A stretch of DNA of 64,000 bases from Mannheimia granulomatis (GTDB lineage: Bacteria; Pseudomonadota; Gammaproteobacteria; Enterobacterales; Pasteurellaceae), in the NCBI RefSeq assembly GCF_013377255.1, contig NZ_CP016614.1:1062501-1126500 (forward strand). Direction: 5' to 3'. Shown one piece after another: positions 48,401 to 57,805 of this stretch (positions within the stretch are counted from its first letter, which is position 1; each line of letters begins with the position of its first letter). The notes beneath the pieces were generated by a model. That model had not been told where the DNA came from. It saw only the letters and a program-made list of their open reading frames with translations, and made no database searches. Position numbers and translations under genes: made by a program.

Positions 48401-49648
48401 ATGAGTGATTTAAAACAACAAGCCCTTGATTTCCATGAATTTCCTGTTCCGGGAAAAATTTCTGTAACTCCAACCAAATCTCTACAAACCCAACATGATT
48501 TAGCTCTTGCTTATTCTCCAGGCGTTGCTGAACCTTGCTTAGAAATTGAAAAAGATCCGGCTACGGCACATCGATATACTGCTCGGGGCAATTTAGTGGC
48601 AGTGATTTCCAATGGGACTGCAGTTTTAGGCTTAGGGAATATAGGTGCATTAGCAAGTAAGCCGGTAATGGAAGGAAAAGGAGTACTGTTTAAAAAATTT
48701 GCCGGAGTGGATGTATTTGATATTGAGATAAACGAAAACGATCCGGATAAATTAGTGGATATTATCGCTTCCTTAGAGCCAACCTTTGGCGGTATTAATC
48801 TTGAGGATATTAAAGCTCCGGAGTGCTTTTATATTGAGAATAAATTACGTGAGCGTATGAGCATTCCTGTTTTCCATGATGATCAGCATGGTACGGCAAT
48901 TAATGCGCTAGAGATTGTGGAAAAAAATATTGCAGATGTTCGTTTAGTAGTTAATGGAGCCGGGGCATCTGCGATAGCCTGTACTAACCTATTACATGCG
49001 TTAGGTTTTAGAAAAGAAAATATCACTATGTGCGACTCTAAAGGCGTTATCTATCAAGGCCGGGGTGATAATATGGATAAAACCAAACAATTTTATGCAA
49101 TTGAAGATAATGGTTGGAGAACATTAGCTGATGCGGTTGCCGGTGCAGACGTTTTTCTTGGTTGCTCTAAAGGTGGGGCATTAACTCAAGAGATGGTGAG
49201 AACAATGGCAAAAGACCCGTTAATTCTTGCTTTAGCTAATCCAACACCTGAAATCACCCCTGATGAAGCAAAAGCAGTCCGTGCTGATGCGATTGTATGT
49301 ACTGGTCGCTCAGATTATAAAAATCAAGTAAATAATGTACTTTGCTTTCCGTTTTTATTCCGCGGGGCATTAGATGTCGGTGCAACAGCAATTAATGAAG
49401 AAATGAAAATGGCTGCAGCACATGCGATTGCAGAGTTAGCAAAAGAACCCGTGCCGTTTGAAGTGCTTTCTACCTATGGCGAGCTTTCGTTTGGCTCGGA
49501 ATATGTTATTCCAACCCCATTTGATCCTCGCTTAATTGTGAATGTATCTATTGGTGTTGCAAAAGCCGCAATTAGAACCGGAGTGGCCACCCGACCTATT
49601 AATGATTGGGATGCTTACGCCGAGCGTTTAAGAAAATTAGTGGCATAA
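48401..49648 (+). CDS. Malic enzyme, short form
   Basis: Oxidatively decarboxylates malate to pyruvate. The 415-residue protein has the MaeB-type N-terminus ([26 protein letters not shown]), [21 protein letters not shown], the metal-binding [16 protein letters not shown] and the NAD(P) loop [17 protein letters not shown]. coli MaeB carries an extra phosphotransacetylase-like domain (759 residues); here the protein ends cleanly after [15 protein letters not shown] and no remnant follows. Coenzyme choice cannot be read with certainty. The gene has its own terminator and stands alone. Confidence 0.9.
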   Translation: MSDLKQQALDFHEFPVPGKISVTPTKSLQTQHDLALAYSPGVAEPCLEIEKDPATAHRYTARGNLVAVISNGTAVLGLGNIGALASKPVMEGKGVLFKKFAGVDVFDIEINENDPDKLVDIIASLEPTFGGINLEDIKAPECFYIENKLRERMSIPVFHDDQHGTAINALEIVEKNIADVRLVVNGAGASAIACTNLLHALGFRKENITMCDSKGVIYQGRGDNMDKTKQFYAIEDNGWRTLADAVAGADVFLGCSKGGALTQEMVRTMAKDPLILALANPTPEITPDEAKAVRADAIVCTGRSDYKNQVNNVLCFPFLFRGALDVGATAINEEMKMAAAHAIAELAKEPVPFEVLSTYGELSFGSEYVIPTPFDPRLIVNVSIGVAKAAIRTGVATRPINDWDAYAERLRKLVA

Positions 49649-49657
49649 GAACATGAG

Positions 49658-49696
49658 AAATAAAGAGAGATGATAGCCTCTCTTTATTTTTTACTT
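49658..49696 (+). terminator. Terminator of the malic enzyme gene
   Basis: AAATAAAGAGAG / CTCTCTTTATTT form a 12-base-pair stem with an 8-base loop and a TTTTTA tail. Confidence 0.88.
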
Positions 49697-49838
49697 TGCA
49701 TTTTTTTATAATTCAAGTAAAATACGCGCTCGGCATTTTATTATAAACATGTCGAAGTTTTTTCCAAAACAGCTGGGTCGCCTGCTGTTTTTTATATTAA
49801 CGGGGATATCCCCATTTTTACTTTAAGAGAATTAAACA
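49696..49838 (+). promoter_or_regulatory. rplY: Promoter and structured leader of rplY
   Basis: TTGCAT (49696) and TAAAAT (49718-49723) are 16 bases apart. The roughly 105-base leader holds a hairpin AAAACAGC / GCTGTTTT with a run of Ts (49766-49796), which looks like an attenuator. A GGGGATATCCCC palindrome (49802-49813) lies near the ribosome site. Control by L25 or by attenuation is inferred from structure alone. Confidence 0.55.
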
Positions 49839-50126
49839 ATGTCATTCAAATTTGAAGCTGAAGTTCGTTCTGCGCAAGGTAAGGGTGCGAGCCGCCGCCT
49901 GCGTCACAATGGTCAAGTTCCTGCAATCATCTACGGTGGTAATGCAGAGCCTGTATCAATCATTTTAGATCACGATAAAGTGAACAATGCACAAGTACAC
50001 GATGCGTTTTATAGCGAAGTGTTAACTATCGTTGTTGCGGGTAAAGAAGAGCAAGTTAAAGTTCAAGCGATTCAACGCCACCCAACCAAACCAAAATTAG
50101 TTCACTTGGATTTCAAACGCGCGTAA
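49839..50126 (+). CDS. rplY: 50S ribosomal protein L25
   Basis: A 95-residue 5S-rRNA-binding ribosomal protein of the short form without the CTC extension. [34 protein letters not shown] is typical, and it ends [21 protein letters not shown]. coli L25 has 94 residues. AAGAGA serves as ribosome site. It is a single-gene unit with a folded leader and a strong terminator. Confidence 0.96.
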   Translation: MSFKFEAEVRSAQGKGASRRLRHNGQVPAIIYGGNAEPVSIILDHDKVNNAQVHDAFYSEVLTIVVAGKEEQVKVQAIQRHPTKPKLVHLDFKRA

Positions 50127-50158
50127 TTTCGCTCGTTAGTGAACAGTAAATCTAAAGA

Positions 50159-50196
50159 AAAGGATTAAATTTTTTGAAACTTAATCCTTTTTTTGT
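50159..50196 (+). terminator. Terminator of rplY
   Basis: AAAGGATTAA / TTAATCCTTT with a 12-base loop and a TTTTTTTG tail. Confidence 0.88.
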
Positions 50197-50349
50197 TTTA
50201 GCTAGACATCAAAAGTTGGTCTAAATCAACCTTGCAGCTTCTTATGGTAAATATTTTTAACATTATTTGAACCTTGTACAATATGAAGCTTAATATTAAG
50301 TTCATTGATGAATTATCCAAGTTTGTATTTATCTAGAATACAGTAAAAA

Positions 50350-50376
50350 AGAGAGCGTTGTATTACAACGCTCTCT
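50350..50376 (-). terminator. Terminator of ssb
   Basis: A 12-base-pair stem GAGAGCGTTGTA / TACAACGCTCTC lies past the ssb stop and is followed on the minus strand by TTTTTTAC. Confidence 0.88.
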
Positions 50377-50405
50377 CTTATATTTTACGCTCTATTTTGA
50401 CAAAT

Positions 50406-50927
50406 TTAGAATGGAATATCATCATCAAAATTATTCATCGCAGGCTCAGCTTGAGGTGCAGGTTTTGATTGCTGTGGTGCTGAGTTTGAGGTTTGACTAT
50501 AACCGTAATTACTATTGCCTTGGTTATAGCTGTTGCCTGCCGGCGCTGAGCTGCCCCAACTACCCGGTTGACTACCCATTTCATTACCTTGGTTGCGACC
50601 ACCTAACATTTGTAAAACATCACCTTGAATTTCAGTAGTATATCTGTCTTGTCCATTCTGATCTTGCCATTTACGAGTACGTAGGCGACCTTCCACATAA
50701 ACCTGTGATCCTTTGCGCAAATATTGACCACAAACTTCAGCTTGACGACGGTAAAATACGATTCGATGCCATTCTGTTATTTCACGGCGTTCGCCGGTAT
50801 TTTTATCTGTCCAACTCTCAGATGTTGCAACGCTAATGTTTGCAACTGCTTCGCCGTTTGGCATTGTACGCATTTCAGGGTCGTTACCTAGGTTTCCGAC
50901 AATAATTACTTTATTGATACCAGCCAT
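50406..50927 (-). CDS. ssb: Single-stranded DNA-binding protein
   Basis: A 173-residue SSB tetramer subunit. The OB-fold domain (1-112) starts [39 protein letters not shown] and has [21 protein letters not shown] Gly/Asn/Gln/Ser-rich disordered linker (about 113-163) leads to the acidic tip [10 protein letters not shown] that recruits partner proteins. E. coli SSB has 178 residues. The gene is divergent from uvrA with a LexA box between. Confidence 0.97.
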   Translation of the reverse strand: MAGINKVIIVGNLGNDPEMRTMPNGEAVANISVATSESWTDKNTGERREITEWHRIVFYRRQAEVCGQYLRKGSQVYVEGRLRTRKWQDQNGQDRYTTEIQGDVLQMLGGRNQGNEMGSQPGSWGSSAPAGNSYNQGNSNYGYSQTSNSAPQQSKPAPQAEPAMNNFDDDIPF

Positions 50928-51004
50928 AAAATCCTCTGTGATTCAATTAATTAAGAAATTCGAAAACATTCTACCGCAAAATTAGAAAGTTGAATATAAG
51001 AAAA

Positions 51005-51020
51005 CTGATATTTTGTACAG
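51005..51020. promoter_or_regulatory. LexA (SOS) box between ssb and uvrA
   Basis: CTG-ATATTTTGTA-CAG fits the CTG-N10-CAG LexA operator with an AT-rich centre. The ssb-uvrA gap holds an SOS box in E. coli too. Confidence 0.85.
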
Positions 51021-51078
51021 TTTTATGAAAATATGCGATAATGATCGAAAATTTAGCACACCAAATCGGACGAAAAAA

Positions 51079-53907
51079 ATGCAATATATCGATATTCGCG
51101 GAGCAAGAACGCATAATTTAAAAAATATTAATTTAACTTTACCTAGAGATAAATTTATCGTCATTACCGGGCTGTCCGGCTCGGGAAAATCCTCTTTAGC
51201 TTTTGATACGCTCTATGCAGAAGGGCAACGCCGTTACGTCGAGTCACTTTCAGCCTATGCCCGTCAATTTCTTTCGCTAATGGAAAAACCGGATGTTGAT
51301 CATATTGAGGGGCTTTCTCCGGCGATTTCCATTGAGCAAAAATCCACTTCACATAACCCTCGTTCTACGGTAGGGACAGTTACGGAAATTCATGACTATT
51401 TGCGTTTATTGTTTGCTCGAGTGGGGGAGCCTCGTTGCCCTGAACATGATGTGCCACTTGCAGCACAAACTATTTCTCAAATGGTTGATAGAGTATTGGA
51501 GGAGCCTGAAGGCAAGCGCTTAATGTTACTTGCTCCGGTGGTGAAAGATCGTAAGGGTGAACACGTAAAATTATTGGAAAATTTGACCGCTAGTGGTTAT
51601 TTAAGAGCAAGAATTGATGGAGAAATTTGTGATCTTTCAGACCCTCCTGCATTAGAACTACAGAAAAAACATACTATTGAAGTTGTAGTTGATCGCTTTA
51701 AAGTCCGAGCCGATTTAGCTACCCGTTTGGCGGAATCTTTTGAAACCGCGTTAGAGTTATCCGGCTCAACGGCAATCATTGCCGATATGGACGATCCAAA
51801 TGCAGAAGAAATAGTCTTTTCTTCTAGCTTTGCTTGTCCGCATTGTGGCTATTCGTTACACGAATTAGAGCCTCGCTTGTTTTCCTTTAATAACCCAGCA
51901 GGGGCTTGCCCGACTTGTGATGGTTTGGGCGTTGAGCAATTTTTTGATGAGAAAAAAGTGATTCAGAATTACGATGTTTCGTTAGCTTCTGGCGCTATTA
52001 AAGGCTGGGATCGCCGTAGTTTCTATTATTTCGGGTTATTGAAGGCAGTTGCCGAGCATTATGGTTTTGACTTAGAAACGCCATTTGGCCAGCTACCGAA
52101 AAAATATCAACAAATTATTTTAAATGGTAGCAAAGAAGAAATTGAGTTCGTTTATGTGAACGATCGAGGTGATAAAGTCAAACGCAAGCACCTTTTTGAG
52201 GGTGTGTTGAATAATATGGCTCGCCGCTATAAAGAAACAGAATCGAACTCCGTGCGAGAAGAGTTGGCAAAATATATTAATACTCGCCCTTGTGTGGAGT
52301 GTGAAGGTTCCCGACTTCGCCGTGAGGCTCGCTATGTATTTTTAGATAAAACCAATTTGCCGATGGTATCTGAAAAAAGTATTGGTGAGGCATTAACTTT
52401 CTTTGAAGAGATTAAGCTTTCAGGGCAAAAAGAGAAAATTGCCGAGAAGATCTTAAAAGAAATTCGCGAGCGTTTGCAGTTTTTAGTCAATGTTGGCTTG
52501 AATTATCTCTCGCTTTCCCGTTCGGCAGAAACCCTTTCCGGAGGGGAGGCTCAACGAATCCGTCTTGCCAGTCAAATTGGTGCAGGCTTGGTAGGCGTAA
52601 TGTATGTGTTGGATGAACCTTCTATCGGATTACACCAGCGGGATAACGAACGCCTACTTAATACTTTAGTGCATTTACGCAATTTAGGTAACACCGTGAT
52701 TGTGGTTGAACACGATGAAGATGCGATTCGAGCCGCTGATCATATTGTGGATATTGGTCCGGGGGCCGGTGTTCATGGTGGGCAAGTTATTGCTCAAGGC
52801 ACAGCCGCCGAAATTATGCAAATTAACGACTCTATTACAGGGCAGTTTTTATCCGGTAAGCAGAAAATTAAGATCCCCGCTCAAAGAGTACCTTATGACG
52901 GTTCGAAATTACTGACTTTAACAGGTGCAAGCGGCAATAACTTGAAAAAGGTGAAGCTTGAAATTCCGGTGGGTTTATTCACTTGTATTACCGGCGTGTC
53001 GGGTTCGGGTAAATCGACTTTAATCAATGATACCTTGTTCCCGCTTGCCCAAAATGCGTTAAACCGCGCGGAAAACAGTGATGTTGCTCCTTATGAATCC
53101 ATTGATGGCTTATCACATTTCGATAAGGTAATTGACATCGACCAAAGCCCGATTGGGCGAACACCTCGTTCCAATCCGGCAACTTACACAGGTTTGTTTA
53201 CTCCTATTCGTGAACTCTTTGCCGGCACACAAGAAGCACGAGCCAGAGGTTACAACGTTGGGCGGTTTAGCTTTAACGTAAGAGGCGGACGTTGCGAGGC
53301 TTGTCAAGGCGATGGTGTAATTAAGGTAGAGATGCACTTTTTACCAGATGTTTATGTGCCGTGCGACCATTGTAAAGGTAAGCGTTATAACCGTGAAACC
53401 TTGGAAATTCGCTATAAAGGCAAAACGATTCATCAAGTACTGGATATGACAGTAGAAGAAGCAAGAGAGTTTTTTGCTCCTGTCCCAATGATTGCTCGTA
53501 AACTACAAACTTTGATGGATGTGGGCTTGTCTTATATCCGTTTAGGGCAATCTTCTACCACACTTTCAGGCGGTGAAGCACAACGGGTGAAATTAGCGAC
53601 CGAGCTTTCTAAACGAGATACAGGTAAAACACTCTATATTCTTGATGAGCCAACAACAGGCTTACATTTTGCGGATATTAAGCAATTATTATCGGTATTA
53701 CATCGCTTGCGTGATCAAGGAAATACTATTGTGGTAATCGAACATAATTTAGATGTGATTAAAACCGCAGACTGGATTGTGGATCTTGGCCCGGAAGGCG
53801 GTAGCGGTGGTGGTGAAATTATCGCAACCGGCACACCGGAACAGGTGGCTAAAGACAAGCGTTCTCACACTGCAAGATTCTTGAAAGAAATATTAGCGAA
53901 GGGCTAA
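51079..53907 (+). CDS. uvrA: Excinuclease ABC subunit A
   Basis: Damage-sensing ATPase of nucleotide excision repair, 942 residues (E. coli 940). There are two ABC cassettes: Walker [13 protein letters not shown] (about 31-42) and [12 protein letters not shown] (about 640-651), and signatures [12 protein letters not shown] and [12 protein letters not shown]. Zinc-binding cysteine pairs are in [30 protein letters not shown] and [29 protein letters not shown]. The start [17 protein letters not shown] (51079) fits the family; an in-frame ATG at 51013 lies against the LexA box. An in-gene uptake-like core sits near 51582. Confidence 0.97.
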   Translation: MQYIDIRGARTHNLKNINLTLPRDKFIVITGLSGSGKSSLAFDTLYAEGQRRYVESLSAYARQFLSLMEKPDVDHIEGLSPAISIEQKSTSHNPRSTVGTVTEIHDYLRLLFARVGEPRCPEHDVPLAAQTISQMVDRVLEEPEGKRLMLLAPVVKDRKGEHVKLLENLTASGYLRARIDGEICDLSDPPALELQKKHTIEVVVDRFKVRADLATRLAESFETALELSGSTAIIADMDDPNAEEIVFSSSFACPHCGYSLHELEPRLFSFNNPAGACPTCDGLGVEQFFDEKKVIQNYDVSLASGAIKGWDRRSFYYFGLLKAVAEHYGFDLETPFGQLPKKYQQIILNGSKEEIEFVYVNDRGDKVKRKHLFEGVLNNMARRYKETESNSVREELAKYINTRPCVECEGSRLRREARYVFLDKTNLPMVSEKSIGEALTFFEEIKLSGQKEKIAEKILKEIRERLQFLVNVGLNYLSLSRSAETLSGGEAQRIRLASQIGAGLVGVMYVLDEPSIGLHQRDNERLLNTLVHLRNLGNTVIVVEHDEDAIRAADHIVDIGPGAGVHGGQVIAQGTAAEIMQINDSITGQFLSGKQKIKIPAQRVPYDGSKLLTLTGASGNNLKKVKLEIPVGLFTCITGVSGSGKSTLINDTLFPLAQNALNRAENSDVAPYESIDGLSHFDKVIDIDQSPIGRTPRSNPATYTGLFTPIRELFAGTQEARARGYNVGRFSFNVRGGRCEACQGDGVIKVEMHFLPDVYVPCDHCKGKRYNRETLEIRYKGKTIHQVLDMTVEEAREFFAPVPMIARKLQTLMDVGLSYIRLGQSSTTLSGGEAQRVKLATELSKRDTGKTLYILDEPTTGLHFADIKQLLSVLHRLRDQGNTIVVIEHNLDVIKTADWIVDLGPEGGSGGGEIIATGTPEQVAKDKRSHTARFLKEILAKG

Positions 53908-53915
53908 TCTTGGGT

Positions 53916-53985
53916 ACAAGCGGTTATATTTTTCTAAAATTTTGCAATTGCAAAAAATACTAAAAATATAACCGCTTGTTTTTTA
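53916..53985. terminator. Convergent terminator made of inverted uptake signals
   Basis: ACAAGCGGTTATATTTTT (53916-53933) and its exact complement (53962-53979) form an 18-base-pair perfect stem, followed by TTTTTATC. The loop holds a GCAATTGC palindrome. It separates uvrA from the convergent SulP gene. Confidence 0.88.
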
Positions 53986-53992
53986 TCATTAT

Positions 53993-55738
53993 TTAACTTT
54001 GTTGCAATTCTGCCTGTCTAATCTTTTCAAAAACAGATTCTAAATCACTACTGAATTGAATTTGCTGAATTTCCGGTACGATTTTTTGCGAACGCACTAA
54101 CATTCGCATCGGCTGAAATTGTACATTGCTCATATAAAGCTTCTGGTGCGGTAGCATGTGCTGAACAAAGCGAGTGAGAGCATGAATTCCTCCTGCATCA
54201 AGTACCGTAACTGCATCGCATTGTAGAACGATATGTTTGATTTCTTGGTCGGTATGAATGGTTTTTTCGTGTAAATCAGCAAATAAATTATCGGCAGCGG
54301 CAAAAAAGAGTGGTCCACTGATTCGATAAACTAAAACATCTTCCAAATCTTGCGGTGCAGCCATTTCAATGGTTTTTGTCATTTCTGCAATGGTGCGAAT
54401 GAATAATAGGCTTGCCAGCAACACGCCAACTGTAATTGCAATAACCATATCAAATAATACAGTCAGCGTAATGCAAGTGATTAACACCGCAATTTCATTT
54501 TTTCCTGAACGGCGGATGAGCTGAATAATTTGAGGAATATCCGCCATATTCCACGCAACAACCAGCAATAAGGCTGCCATTGATGAAAGCGGTAAGTAAG
54601 AGAGTGCTTTAGCAAAGAATAATAATGCAAATAAAACCAGTAACGCATGAACCATGCTGGATATTGGGGAAACTGCACCTGATCTTACATTAGCAGCTGA
54701 ACGTGCAATAGCTGCTGTTGCGGTAATACCGCCTAAAAATGGTGAGGTAATATTGCCTAGCCCTTGTGCGAGTAATTCATTGTTAGGATGGTGTTTAGTA
54801 TTGGTCATGTTATCGCAAACTACCGCACATAATAGTGATTCAATTGCACCAAGCATAGCCATTGAAAAAGCTGCAGGTAATAATGCTTGGAGGTTTGTGA
54901 GATTCCAATTAACTTTTTCCCCTTGTGGATTAGGCATATTCCAAGGCAGTGTAAATTCCGGCAGTACACTTGGAATACCATATTCAATCGTGCCATCCGG
55001 CAGAACATATTGGAAAGCTGTCCCAATAGTTGCTACATGACTCCCAAATGAAATAAGTAATAGCGATAAAAGCGTACCGATAATCACCGCAGGTAAATGC
55101 CCCGGAATCGGTAATCTTAATTTATGCCAGTGAGTCAATATGAAAAAAGTCGCGATGCCGACTAAGGTATCCGCCCAGTTTATTGTAGGTAAGGCGGTCA
55201 AAAGTGTATTGACTTTTCCGATATAGTGTTCGGGCATCTCACTAACGGTTAAACCCAGAAAATCTTTAATTTGGAGGGTCGCAATCACAATACCTATCCC
55301 ACAGGTAAAACCTAAGGTAACCGGGAGAGGAATGTATTCAATTAAACGTCCTAAACGTAGTAACGCCATTAGTACTAAGATAATTCCCGAAAGCAACGTT
55401 GCCATTAAAAGTCCGCTTAAACCGAATTGTTGTGTGACAGGGTATAAAATAACCACAAATGCGGCTGTTGGTCCTGAAATATTAAACCTTGATCCTCCTG
55501 TTAAGGCTATTACAAAGCCGGCCACAATTGCTGTGTATAAACCGTGCTGTGGCGGCACGCCACTAGCAATTGCCAATGCCATAGAAAGCGGAATGGCAAT
55601 AACGCCAACGGTTAGGCCGGCAATAATATCGCGTACTAAATGTTTTTGAGTATAACCTGCCTGAAAAGCATCTTTTAATGCACTAAAAGGTTTGACGGCT
55701 AGAAAGGTATTTTTTGTTAGAAACCATTTGTTTAACAT
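53993..55738 (-). CDS. SulP-family anion transporter
   Basis: A 581-residue inner-membrane transporter of the SLC26/SulP family. The N-terminal signature [39 protein letters not shown] and about twelve to fourteen hydrophobic segments (about 35-440) precede a cytosolic STAS domain (about 460-575, [16 protein letters not shown]...[15 protein letters not shown]). Family members carry sulfate, bicarbonate or C4-dicarboxylates. E. coli DauA (YchM) is similar in length and takes up succinate and aspartate. The substrate here is not determined. The gene stands alone. Confidence 0.88.
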   Translation of the reverse strand: MLNKWFLTKNTFLAVKPFSALKDAFQAGYTQKHLVRDIIAGLTVGVIAIPLSMALAIASGVPPQHGLYTAIVAGFVIALTGGSRFNISGPTAAFVVILYPVTQQFGLSGLLMATLLSGIILVLMALLRLGRLIEYIPLPVTLGFTCGIGIVIATLQIKDFLGLTVSEMPEHYIGKVNTLLTALPTINWADTLVGIATFFILTHWHKLRLPIPGHLPAVIIGTLLSLLLISFGSHVATIGTAFQYVLPDGTIEYGIPSVLPEFTLPWNMPNPQGEKVNWNLTNLQALLPAAFSMAMLGAIESLLCAVVCDNMTNTKHHPNNELLAQGLGNITSPFLGGITATAAIARSAANVRSGAVSPISSMVHALLVLFALLFFAKALSYLPLSSMAALLLVVAWNMADIPQIIQLIRRSGKNEIAVLITCITLTVLFDMVIAITVGVLLASLLFIRTIAEMTKTIEMAAPQDLEDVLVYRISGPLFFAAADNLFADLHEKTIHTDQEIKHIVLQCDAVTVLDAGGIHALTRFVQHMLPHQKLYMSNVQFQPMRMLVRSQKIVPEIQQIQFSSDLESVFEKIRQAELQQS

Positions 55739-55946
55739 AGGTCATCCGATATCAAGAGAATTTTGTGTTAATTTTACTGCAGTTATATAAATTAATTTTG
55801 AGCTAACGCAAGAAACAATGAGAAAATACAAATAAATATAAAGCGATTTAGGATGGAAGAAAGCGGTCATTTTTTTCGAAAAAGTTGCAAATATAAATAA
55901 TTAGCTGATTTTATCTTTAAAATAGCGTAAAATGCCGCATAAATTT

Positions 55947-55992
55947 GTACTACTATAGTAGTGCGATTATTTTCACTTTATTTAACTATAAT
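55947..55992 (+). promoter_or_regulatory. TrpR-like operator and promoter of the ABC transporter
   Basis: The 18-base near-palindrome GTACTACTATAGTAGTGC (55947-55964) agrees with the trp operator at 36378 in 15 of 18 positions and with the TrpR consensus in 13 of 18. It reaches the -35 region of a promoter with a perfect TATAAT at 55987-55992, so the mRNA leader would be only about ten bases. TrpR control is inferred. Confidence 0.6.
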
Positions 55993-56005
55993 AAAATAAC
56001 AACAA

Positions 56006-56929
56006 ATGGACAGTATTATTCATTTTCTCAGTTCGTTTTTAACGAATATCACCTGGATTGGTGCCTTAGAGCTAGGCTTAATCTATGCCCTTGTTGCTTT
56101 AGGTGTGCTGATTTCCTATAAAATTCTCGATTTCCCCGATTTAACCGCAGACGGCAGTTTTCCTTTAGGTGGTGCGGTGTGTGTGATCAGCATTTTAAGT
56201 CAAGTCGATCCTTGGCTTGCTACGCTATATGGTACTTTAGCCGGAGCAGTGGCAGGAATGATTACCGCAAGCTTGCATATCGGCTTTAAAATTGAAAAAT
56301 TGCTTGCCAGTATTTTGATGATGATAGCACTTTATTCCATCAATTTACGCATTATGGGAATGCCGAATATCGCAATTCTTGGTGAAACGACGATTTATGA
56401 TGTGATGCTGATTGAAAATGATCTGCAACTGGCGTTAGTGCGATTAGTGATGGCATTGTTGGTTGTAGTGGTGGTGAAATGCTTGTTCGATCTGTTTTTT
56501 GCAACGGAAACCGGCTTAGCAATCAGAGCCACCGGCACGAACAGCCGAATGGCTAAAGCACAAGGCATTGCTGTGAATAAAATGACTATTCTCGGTATGG
56601 CAATATCTAATGCTTTGATTGCATTAGGTGGCGCTTTATATGTACAAAGTAATGGCGGTGTGGATATTTCTATCGGCGTGGGGACCATTGTTATCGGGCT
56701 TGCAGCAGTGATTATCGGTGAAGCAATATTCTCGGTAAAACGCATTATTTGGCTTACATTTGCCGTGATTATCGGCTCGGTGTTATATCGTTGCTTTATT
56801 GCTTTGGCCTTGAATAATGATACCTTAAACGGCATTGGCTTTGGGCCGCAAGATTTAAATTTAATTACTGCTTTACTTGTAATAATTGTATTAGCTTTGC
56901 CAAGAATCAAGCAAAAACTCGCGAATTAA
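56006..56929 (+). CDS. ABC transporter permease, TrpY-like (COG4120 type)
   Basis: A 307-residue inner-membrane permease with about eight to nine hydrophobic segments. ELGLIYALVALGVLISYKILDFPDLTADGSFPLGGAV near the N-terminus and ATGTNSRMAKAQGIAVNKMTILGMAISNALIALGGALYVQSNGGVDISIG are hallmarks of the COG4120 group. That group is related to branched-chain-type permeases, and relatives in Gram-positives (TrpXYZ) are linked to tryptophan uptake. The ATPase gene follows after ten bases. No periplasmic binding protein gene is beside it. The TrpR-like operator supports tryptophan or a related aromatic compound as substrate, but this is inference. Confidence 0.82.
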   Translation: MDSIIHFLSSFLTNITWIGALELGLIYALVALGVLISYKILDFPDLTADGSFPLGGAVCVISILSQVDPWLATLYGTLAGAVAGMITASLHIGFKIEKLLASILMMIALYSINLRIMGMPNIAILGETTIYDVMLIENDLQLALVRLVMALLVVVVVKCLFDLFFATETGLAIRATGTNSRMAKAQGIAVNKMTILGMAISNALIALGGALYVQSNGGVDISIGVGTIVIGLAAVIIGEAIFSVKRIIWLTFAVIIGSVLYRCFIALALNNDTLNGIGFGPQDLNLITALLVIIVLALPRIKQKLAN

Positions 56930-56939
56930 AGGGGGTAAT

Positions 56940-57737
56940 ATGATTGAATTAAATAACCTATTTATTACCTTCAATAAAGGCACCGCAATTGAAAATCCGG
57001 TTTTGCGAGGTTTATCATTAAAAGTTGAACAAGGTGAATTTGTTTCTGTCATTGGCAGCAACGGAGCAGGTAAATCTACGATGCTAAATGCTATTAGCGG
57101 TGATTGCGAAGTAGATTCGGGCGAAATTTTAATTCAGGGTAATAAAGTTAATAACACTACTACTTGGCAGCGAGCAAGCCAAGTGGCAAGAGTATTCCAA
57201 GATCCAATGGCAGGTACCTGTGAAAGTCTAACGATTGAAGAAAATATGGCTCTTGCTTATCAGCGTGGTGGTAAACGTGGTTTGGGGTTTGCAATTAGAC
57301 GCCAGATGCGCGAATTGTTCAAAGAAAAACTCTTTCTTTTAGGATTGGGCTTAGAGAATCGTTTAACAGATCAGATGGGAAGATTGTCCGGCGGACAACG
57401 CCAAGCGGTAAGTTTATTAATGGCCTCTCTTCAACCGTCTAATATTTTGTTGCTCGATGAGCATACTGCAGCTTTAGATCCGAAAACTACCGACTTCGTG
57501 TTGGAATTAACCAATAAAATCGTGCGAGAGCAGAAGTTAACCACTCTTATGGTAACGCATTCCATGCGTCAAGCGCTAGATTATGGCGATCGTACGGTAA
57601 TGCTGCATCAAGGGCAAGTTGCCTTTGATGTTTCTGGTGAGCAACGTAAAAAAATGGATGTTCCTGATTTACTGGAACTGTTTCAACAAAATCGTCACGA
57701 GCAACTCAGTGATGATGGTTTATTATTAGGAAACTGA
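56940..57737 (+). CDS. ABC transporter ATP-binding protein, TrpZ-like (COG1101 type)
   Basis: A 265-residue ATPase partner of the preceding permease. It has Walker A GSNGAGKSTM (about 39-48), the Q-loop in RVFQDPMAGTCESLTIEENMALAY, the signature LSGGQRQAVSLLMA and Walker B with switch ILLLDEHTAALDPKT. The DEHTAALDP form, in place of the usual DEPTxxLD, is characteristic of this ATPase group. AGGGGGTAAT provides a ribosome site. An inverted pair of uptake signals ends the unit (57751-57797). Confidence 0.86.
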   Translation: MIELNNLFITFNKGTAIENPVLRGLSLKVEQGEFVSVIGSNGAGKSTMLNAISGDCEVDSGEILIQGNKVNNTTTWQRASQVARVFQDPMAGTCESLTIEENMALAYQRGGKRGLGFAIRRQMRELFKEKLFLLGLGLENRLTDQMGRLSGGQRQAVSLLMASLQPSNILLLDEHTAALDPKTTDFVLELTNKIVREQKLTTLMVTHSMRQALDYGDRTVMLHQGQVAFDVSGEQRKKMDVPDLLELFQQNRHEQLSDDGLLLGN

Positions 57738-57750
57738 CAAATTACTATTC

Positions 57751-57797
57751 TACAAGCGGTTTTTTGTAAAATATTTTGCAAATTCAACCGCTTGTCT
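57751..57797. repeat. Inverted pair of uptake signals
   Basis: ACAAGCGGTT and AACCGCTTGT face each other 27 bases apart, with a TTTTGCAAA block between. They lie just ahead of yoaA and may act as a terminator for the transporter genes. Confidence 0.75.
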
Positions 57798-57805
57798 TAT
57801 TTTAA

